Origin: Neoarius graeffei
Taxonomy: Eukaryota; Chordata; Actinopteri; Siluriformes; Ariidae
Assembly (NCBI RefSeq): GCF_027579695.1
Contig: NC_083572.1
Coordinates: forward strand, 10,760,915-10,824,914
Direction of reading: 5' to 3'
DNA length: 64,000 nt
Part shown: piece by piece, positions 57,543 through 64,000 of the stretch
Layout: each line of letters opens with the position of its first letter
Position numbering within the stretch: position 1 is the first letter of the stretch
Notes under the pieces: model-generated
Databases searched by the model: none
Told to the model about the DNA's origin: nothing
Seen by the model: the letters and a program-made list of their open reading frames with translations, nothing else
Position numbers and translations under genes: made by a program

Positions 57543-57689
57543 CTCTGTCGGCTGGCACCTGCAGCCTCTGCACACCGCAGGGGATGAGTAGTGATGAAAC
57601 ACAGATCCTGACAGGTTATCAATCATCTGCATCTCACCCTCCAGAGAGTCCTTAATCAGCAGAGAGACACTGTCCAGCCACAGGTTCTC
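57543..57689 (-). CDS. Host gene, exon 1 of those visible (internal exon)
   Basis: The acceptor is TTTGTATTCAG|GAGAAC and the donor is CAGAG|GTAACT. The exon is 147 bp, phase 0 at both ends, 49 residues. It begins ENLWLDSVSLLIKDSLEGEM, likely a helix, and ends AVCRGCRCQPTE, with a C-x2-C-x-C cluster that might bind metal. Being internal, the gene must continue upstream, beyond 57.7 kb, where I found no further exon with confidence. I do not recognise the protein. Confidence 0.72.
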
Positions 57690-58484
57690 CTGAATACAAA
57701 CACACATGCCAGGATCATCATCATCTGTTCTGGGTGTCATTATTGGGTTTGTTTGCCTGCAGATTGCAGAACGCACATGTTTGAGAATCTTAGAACAGCT
57801 CGGATTTGATATCCTTTGAAGGCCGTAGACGTGATTGTGGGAAGGTGTTTGGATCCATATACTGTACAAGTCTGATGTTTTACATAGAAAGCAGGACGTT
57901 ATTGGCATTTACAGTATATGGTACCAGTCAAAAGTTTGGACACACCCTCTAATTCAATGTTTTTTGTTTATTTTTATTAAGTGAAAGCAGTGATGTAGTC
58001 AAGTCACGAAACCTCAGGTCCGAGTCCAGTCTCGAGTCCCCAGTGTTCAAGTCTGAGTTGAGTCCAAGTCATTTAAGAAAATTTCAAGTCGAGTCCAAGA
58101 ACAAGACTCGACCTGCACCATTTGACGGTGGCTGTTGCTGCCTTTATGTGAAAGCATCTCTGCTGCTGTGTTGGACTAACGTTACTGCTTGACTGCCCCA
58201 TTTTAGTTAATAGGCTACAGATACAAAGCTTGTTCATTGCTCAGCAAGCCCCGCCCACTATCAACAGGGCAAATAACAATGAGAGGGTTAACTCTAGCTA
58301 GTTCATCGGTCAGAAAGCCCCGCCCACTATCAACAGAGCGTGTCACTTCCTTCTCTGGGTGGAGTCTTGCCAAATGATGATTGAAGTTCAAGGTTGTCCC
58401 TGTCGTCTCCTCGATAGTTCTTCTATATATGGAACACATACGGTAGCAGTGTATTTTTTCCCCACTGCACAAGAAGTCTGTTTA

Positions 58485-59441
58485 GGCCCTGTCCACATGG
58501 CAACGGATTCAGGTGAATCTGATAAAATTGTTTATCGTTTCGGCCTGGCGTCCACACAGCACCGGCGTTTTGGGTGCCCCAAAACGAAATCTTTTGAGAA
58601 CGGGTTCCAGAGTGAAAAAATCTGGCAACGGTGCCATTGCGAAGTCTTCTGGATGAGTAGAACGGACTTGTTTACGATGACGTCACAACCACATGACTGT
58701 CAGTGCTTCACGCCGGGTAGAAGTGTAACGAACTCGATGCAAGTTGTCAACAAATCCTATAACTTGGTTCATGAAATGCGCTTACAAAATATTTTCACTG
58801 TGAATATTTATTGTGTAATGGTGCAAAGTGAGAGAGAGAGAGAGAGAGAGAGAGAGTGAGAGAATAGCCCTTAGGGTAGAGTCTTTAGTCCAAACACTGC
58901 GGAAGCGGTACCAAACCGCGCACCGCCCGTGCGCTTTCCAAAAACAAAAACAATCCCGCCAGCAAACATAGGAAAAAAAGGAGCGATTTCACCTCTTCAG
59001 ATGTTGGTTTAAGTCCAACAATACATTCCTCAAAAAGGGCGTAGAAGAACAAAGTAATCCATCAGCGTGTAGCATTCAATTTATTCCGGACCATTAAAGA
59101 ATTCTGGAGGATATCAGAATGTTGGCATACCGGCTTCCATCTACCCCGTTCATTCCTCTTTCCGCGTCTTTTGTTTTACGATACTGATTAATAATCAAAA
59201 CTTTATGTGGCTAATGCTACAGAAGAAGGGGTTTATGTGCATGCGTCTACTTCTTCTATTGTTCTGGTGTGTCCGATGGGACCGTCTTACAGTGCATGTA
59301 GTGGTGTGGCATGTGTATTGCATCGTTTTCAGCAAGCGTTGCGTTGCCATATGTACCTGAAATTTTACTGATCCATTGCCCATGTGGACACAATATTTAA
59401 AAAAAAAAAAATCTCGTTGCCGTTGTCGTGTGGATGTAGCC
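58485..59441 (-). mobile_element. Harbinger-like non-autonomous transposon (copy 2)
   Basis: The ends are GGCCCTGTCCACATGGCAAC and, inverted, GGCTACATCCACACGACAAC, flanked by TTA at 58482-58484 and 59442-59444. It is the inverse of 32479-33928, lacks that copy's 201-bp duplication, and has a (GA)n run at about 58831-58855 at the matching place. Confidence 0.8.
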
Positions 59442-59607
59442 TTAAACAAAGCGGACAATCCTAGAGGCTTCTCTCCAGGCATTTTAGCGCCATTAACATT
59501 AGTTTGTTCCTGAACATGATGTATGAACAGGTGAATGTGCATTCTCTTGCATGAAATGAGTATAAACATTAATGTAGATATAAATATCTTATGGCAAATT
59601 ATTATGG

Positions 59608-59985
59608 GGGCGGCACGGTGGTGTAGTGGTTAGCGCTGTCGCCTCACAGCAAGAAGGTCCGGGTTCGAGCCCTGTGGCCGGCGAGGGCCTTTCTGTGCGG
59701 AGTTTGCATGTTCTCCCCGTGTCCGCGTGGGTTTCCTCCGGGTGCTCCGGTTTCCCCCACAGTCCAAAGACATGCAGGTTAGGTTAACTGGTGACTCTAA
59801 ATTGACCGTAGGTGTGAATGTGAGTGTGAATGGTTGTCTGTGTCTATGTGTCAGCCCTGTGATGACCTGGCGACTTGTCCAGGGTGTACCCCGCCTTTCG
59901 CCCGTAGTCAGCTGGGATAGGCTCCAGCTTGCCTGCGACCCTGTCAAACAGGATAAAGCGGCTAGAGATAATGAGATGAAATGAG
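59608..59985 (+). mobile_element. Main SINE family copy
   Basis: A perfect 12-bp duplication AAATTATTATGG lies at 59596-59607 and 59986-59997. The 3' variant reads GTCAAACAGGATAAAGCGG. It sits inside the hAT. Confidence 0.95.
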
Positions 59986-60578
59986 AAATTATTATGGCGT
60001 GTTACAGAAAAATGAAGAAAAAAATCAGAGTCCTCGTTTCCAATTTACGAGCCCAAATGCAGTTAATGCACAAGTCCAAGTCCGAGTCATCAGTGCTCAA
60101 GTCCAAGTAAAGTCACGAGTCCTTAAAATTAGGATAAGAGTCCTGGACTCAAGTACTACAAGCCTGATTGAAAGACACTTCTTCATGTCTTAAAGTAATG
60201 ATGGATATTGTTTCTCTTTACTCAGTTGAGCAGTTCTTGATGTAACATGGATTACTACAGTTGTGGTGTGGAATAGGGCTATTTATTGTTTTTTTTATTA
60301 TTTACTATTTACTGTTTGATAGTTTCAAATGTATTAAGAAGGCAAGAAACTCGTCCAGTAATTACCTTTTGATGAGACACACCTGTTAATTGAAACGCAT
60401 TCAGGTGACTACCTCATGAAGCTGGTTAAGAGAATGCTAATAGTGTACAAAGCGTCATCAAGGTAAACGCTGGATATGCTGAAGAATCTAAAAGATCAAA
60501 GATATTTTGTTTTTGCTTTTTAACACTTTTTTTTTGCTTACCACATGATTCCATATATGTTCCAGATGTTATTTCATA

Positions 60579-60965
60579 GGGCAGCATAGTGGTGTAGTGG
60601 TTAGCGCTGTCGCCTCACAGCAAGAAGGTTCTGGGTTCGAGCCCCGTCGCCGGCGAGGGCCTTTCTGTGTGGAGTTTGCATGTTCTCCCCGTGTCCACGT
60701 GGGTTTCCTCCGGGTGCTCCGGTTTCCCCCACAGTCCAAAGACATGCAGGTTAGGTTAACTGGTGACTCTAAATTGACCGTAGGTGTGAATGTGAGTGTG
60801 AATGGTTGTCTGTGTCTATGTGTCAGCCCTGTGATGACCTGGCGACTTGTCCAGGGTGTACCCCGCCTTTCGCCCGTAGTCAGCTGGGATAGGCTCCAGC
60901 TTGCCTGCGACCCTGTAGAAGGATAAAGCGGCTAGAGATGATGAGATGAGATGAGATGAGATGAG
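60579..60965 (+). mobile_element. Main SINE family copy without target duplication
   Basis: The pol III boxes are intact, it has the short 3' variant and a long (GAGAT)n tail. The left flank (GATGTTATTTCAT) and right flank (CACATTCGGGTG) do not match, unlike most other copies here. The left flank is Tc1 and the right flank is the Crypton-like repeat. Confidence 0.9.
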
Positions 60966-61320
60966 ACACATTCGGGTGTTCAACGTGTCTTTCTCTTCCA
61001 AAATTCTCTCGAAATCTTCCGTATTTAACGAAGCAAACCTGGCAGCCATGTTTGTTGACAAATTGTCCCAGTCACTCGCGAGCGCGGAAGTTTTACATCT
61101 CCGACATGTGACGTCATGTTGTCTTGACAACCACGCAATATCGTAAACCATATTCAACGCTCATTCTCCATTGGGTAGAGTGGCGTAATACACATAGGAT
61201 AAGCGATATGATAACAATATTGCATGCTATCGTACCAAATGAATGGAACCCGCTAGAAGGGAATAGAACACACGTTTTTATTCCATTGAAAAAGTGTCCT
61301 GTATGTATAATAACAGTCTA
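60966..61320 (-). mobile_element. Crypton/KIAA1958-like element fragment (copy 2)
   Basis: It is homologous to 30985-31480. The minus-strand frame starts MAARFASLNTEDFERILEEK then DTLNTR and is cut by the SINE tail. The upstream region is GC-richer and carries TGACGTCA-like and CACATGTCGG motifs, likely the promoter. It is less decayed than copy 1. Confidence 0.45.
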
Positions 61321-61974
61321 GCTTGCACCCATCCTGTTGTGGACTGCAGACAAGGAGCCTCATTTATCAAGATGGATATAAATGGATTTCCTCGGAAATC
61401 GTTCGCAGGAACGTGAAAGAAATTAGTTTGCCAATTTATCCATGGATTACAATGACAGGTTAAGATTGCATATTTATTTTAATTGCATACGACATTTGCA
61501 TTTCATATTAAAAAACAATTCAAAACAAATCCAAGAATTAAGACAAATAAGAATCAGGACAAGTAGGAGCTGAGACCGGCATGGCTGCGTTGCATTGCTG
61601 GAAGATTTAGTGCATGTCACACTTAGGGGGCGCTCTTTCACCATTTCGTTGTTGAAACATAAATCAGCTGTTCCATGAATGCCCTTGCAGATTTATTTAC
61701 AGATGACTTGCATTTATAAATATGAATAATAAGTAGAAAATCAGCATTCAAAAAAAAAAAACTCGCGTAAACGTGGTATGATTTGTGGTCCAGCTTGCGT
61801 AAATGTGGCAAATGCAGGGCTTAATTTGAGCCGCAACAAGATCCGGAACCTCCGTCGTCAGATCTGGCAGCTATTTTCATTTCATTCGGTGTTCCGGCAG
61901 CTATTTAAATGGATCAGATCACCTCCGGGGGAAAAAAATCAAACAATAAATTAAATAAATAAGTAAATAAAAAT
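61321..61974. other. Non-coding stretch
   Basis: No gene or named repeat is recognised. Short poly-A runs are present. Confidence 0.4.
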
Positions 61975-62344
61975 GGCGGCACGGTGGTGTAGTGGTTAGT
62001 GCTGTCGCCTCACAGCAAGAAGGTCCTGGGTTCGAGCCCCGGGGCCGGCGAGGGCCTTTCTGTATGGCGTTTGCATGTTCTCCCCGTGTCCGTGTGGGTT
62101 TCCTCCGGGTGCTCCGGTTTCCCCCACAGTCCAAAGACATGCAGGTTAGGTTAACTGGTGACTCTAAATTGACCGTAGGTGTGAATGTGAGTGTGAATGG
62201 TTGTCTGTGTCTATGTGTCAGCCCTGTGATGACCTGGCGACTTGTCCAGGGTGTACCCCGCCTTTCGCCCGTAGTCAGCTGGGATAGGCTCCAGCTTGCC
62301 TGCGACCCTGTAGAAGGATAAAGCGGCTAGAGATGATGAGATGA
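61975..62344 (+). mobile_element. Main SINE family copy
   Basis: A perfect 12-bp duplication GTAAATAAAAAT lies at 61963-61974 and 62345-62356. It has the short 3' variant and a short GATGAGATGA tail; both pol III boxes are intact. Confidence 0.95.
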
Positions 62345-62356
62345 GTAAATAAAAAT

Positions 62357-63353
62357 TTGTTTAGTGTTCGGTTTTGATTTTGATATCTGTTGTTGATTTC
62401 TCTCCTATGACATCCACAAACTCTATGCGAAAGGAGAAGGGGGGGGGACATGGGGTGTACGGTATACTTCCGCTCAATAGAACACCGGGTTTTTTTGTAG
62501 CCGTTAGCTTGCGCTGTGGAAAAAATGGCAAAAATACAAGAAAGGTCGGTGGATCGCTGCCCTGAAAAAAAAAAAAAGTGACATGTCAACTCGTTATTAC
62601 TTAAGAAAATAATTAACCGTGTTACTTGAAAAAGAAAAAATGGTTCACGTCACTTTTTAAAAACCCGTTATTACTTACCCATTACTTGAATCGATTGCAC
62701 TTATGGCTGCTACTTGAATCCTTGGAATATAGTAAAACTTGAATCCTTAAAATGAATTCTCCAACTTGTTTTGTAAACCCGTTATTTCTTAACTATTACT
62801 TGAATTGATTGCACTTATGTTTGCTGGCACTGCTTTTAAACTTGAAATATGCTTGAAATCCGAGGCTATGCTTTTAAATACCCTACTTAAATCCATGTCT
62901 TGTGTGATCTGATCTGCAATGGTGAAATAAACCGGTTGTGATATGAGTAGTCTGTTATTTTAGAAGATAAATGTAATATATAATTTAATATATAGCCTAA
63001 TAAAAAATAATATTTTATAACGTAATATCACGATATATTACTGTCTGTAACTGTTCGTCACTAAAGCGTTTTCTAAGATCATAATGTCTGATATCATTTT
63101 ATTTTTTGCCAAGCGGGGCCACTGCCGGGTCGGTCGACACGTGGTAGGTCTATTGTTCAAATGCGTTCTACGGTCTATGGGGCTGCGTTGTGGGTGCAAG
63201 TGCCAGGACCGTTTTATTTATTTACTTTCTTTATAATCTCAGTCAGATACACAAGCAAGATTAAGTCTTTACTCTGCTGTGTTTTATTATGGCCATCAAT
63301 ATATTGTAACCTGTGTTTGATTTGTTAATTGTTGATCCAGTTGTTGCCTTAAC
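62357..63353. other. Non-coding stretch with an ACTTGAAT-rich repeat
   Basis: The phrases TTACTTGAAT..GATTGCACTTATG and AACCCGTTATT recur at about 62650-62700 and 62775-62825, a degenerate duplication of about 110 bp. No gene is seen. Confidence 0.45.
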
Positions 63354-64000
63354 CAGGGCTTTGAACTGGTTCAAGGAACGAAAACGAAAACCGGGAACTT
63401 TTTCTATTTCACATGGAACAGAAACGAAACCAGAAACTTTATTATTTTTTATGTTCCGGAACAGAAACGCTTATTAAAAATAATGGTAACCGGTTAATAC
63501 CGGTTTTTATTTCGTTCCTCAAAGTTTCTGTAGCCTACAAATAAAAAAAAAGTCATTCTTCTTCTGCGCAAGTTTCTATGACCCGCTGGGGTTCACTTCC
63601 TGCGTGACGTTCGCTGACTGAATGGAGAGAGCGGGAGGGTGGACTACTATCACGTCTCCACATCTTAAATAAGAGGTAAATATTGCAGTCTATCGTTATT
63701 CAAAAACGTCAATTTCAAACACGATATCAATATATTTGTCCACGTTAATGAGAGGCTCGCGAACATTAAATGACGTTAACCTCTGTTAGCCTATCAATGC
63801 ATAGGGCCTGACTCGCCTTTGGTAACACACTAAACGAATTCTCTTTCATTTTTGGCACTTTTTCTGTTTGTGTAGATGGGAAGACATACTGAGAATCCAA
63901 ATCGCCAACATTTGAAATAATAATTGTTTTGAATTATTTCTTGTCTTATTTAATGAAGGTTGTAATAGAATTAGCCTACATTTGGCTTAAGCTGGATGAG
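63354..64000 (+). mobile_element. Possible hAT left end, running off the window
   Basis: CAGGGCTTTGAACTGGTTCA begins with a hAT-like CAGGG terminus and is followed by repeated GGAACGAAA/GGAACAGAAAC motifs, a typical subterminal repeat pattern. The right end is outside, so the duplication cannot be tested. Confidence 0.4.

Larger units (their letters stand above)
57988..60166. mobile_element. Non-autonomous hAT transposon, 2179 bp with insertions
   Basis: The ends are CAGTGATGTAGTCAAGTC and, inverted, CAGGCTTGTAGTACTTGAGT. Flanks AGTGAAAG (57980-57987) and ATTGAAAG (60167-60174) match at 7 of 8 positions. The terminal regions are made of repeated GAGTCC/AAGTCC motifs. It hosts a Harbinger-like element and a SINE. 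Confidence 0.8.
57924..60578 (+). mobile_element. Tc1-like element (CCAGTCAAAAGTTTGGAC end), split
   Basis: The left end CCAGTCAAAAGTTTGGACAC follows TA at 57922-57923. Sequence resumes after the hAT (57988-60166) with ACACACCTGTTAATTGAAA and ATGATTCCATATATGTTCC, typical of this fish Tc1 type. The right terminal repeat is absent: a SINE begins at 60579 and unrelated repeat follows it. Confidence 0.7.

Overview
The window reads as vertebrate, most likely teleost fish, chromosomal DNA. The signs are tRNA-derived SINEs with internal pol III boxes, Tc1/mariner elements with TA target duplications, hAT elements with 8-bp duplications, Rex1/L2-type LINE reverse transcriptases, dense microsatellites, and spliced minus-strand exons separated by kilobases. 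I see no prokaryotic operon structure, rRNA, true tRNA gene or CRISPR array. The species cannot be fixed from sequence alone; a catfish-like otophysan is only a guess from the look of the main SINE.

One host gene is supported. Its last five coding exons lie on the minus strand at 57689-57543, 45968-45834, 38666-38480, 27427-27204 and 26514-25885. All splice sites are AG/GT and the phases chain 0-0-1-0 to a stop, giving about 440 C-terminal residues, serine-rich and probably disordered at the end. I could not name the gene. Its promoter and 5' exons lie beyond the right edge or were not found. About 31 kb of the window is therefore one TE-loaded gene; the left 24 kb is intergenic or belongs to something outside.

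Almost everything else is mobile DNA, much of it nested. Region by region: (1) 1-722 holds one end of an ISL2EU-like transposon. (2) 4.7-10.7 kb holds a dead Tc1 element, a Tc1 relic, an unknown degraded reading frame split by a SINE, and a 190-200 bp tandem array. (3) 14.0-20.2 kb holds five SINEs, a degraded Tc1 split by an ISL2EU-like element, and a second Tc1. (4) 20.9-23.2 kb holds a LINE 3' half split by an 865-bp hAT. (5) 26-36 kb holds host exons 5 and 4, a Tc1, a Crypton-like fragment, a TA-flanked element split by a Harbinger-like element, and a 161-bp tandem. (6) 36.3-38.3 kb is a 30-bp minisatellite of about 65 units. (7) 39.1-45.1 kb is an L2-type LINE broken by a hAT and by an ISL2EU-like element that itself carries a Harbinger-type MITE. 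(8) 46.3-47.6 kb is a giant foldback with a SINE in it. (9) 50.3-54.4 kb is a four-level nest, SINE > Tc1 > hAT > SINE. (10) 54.6-56.3 kb is a LINE within a LINE. (11) 57.9-61.3 kb is Tc1 > hAT > (Harbinger-like + SINE), then a SINE joined to a Crypton-like fragment.

The most interesting recurrent signal is a two-gene arrangement seen in three diverged elements: a THAP zinc-finger first exon reading inward from one end, and the first exon of a second protein (motif A-Y/W-K-S-L/M-E-x-Y) reading inward from the other end. The second protein's exon resembles those that precede SWIM/YqaJ-type domains. In the two copies seen whole, the middles are missing. This fits ISL2EU-type (PIF-related) DNA transposons reduced to their ends, each keeping an inward promoter, start codon and first exon.
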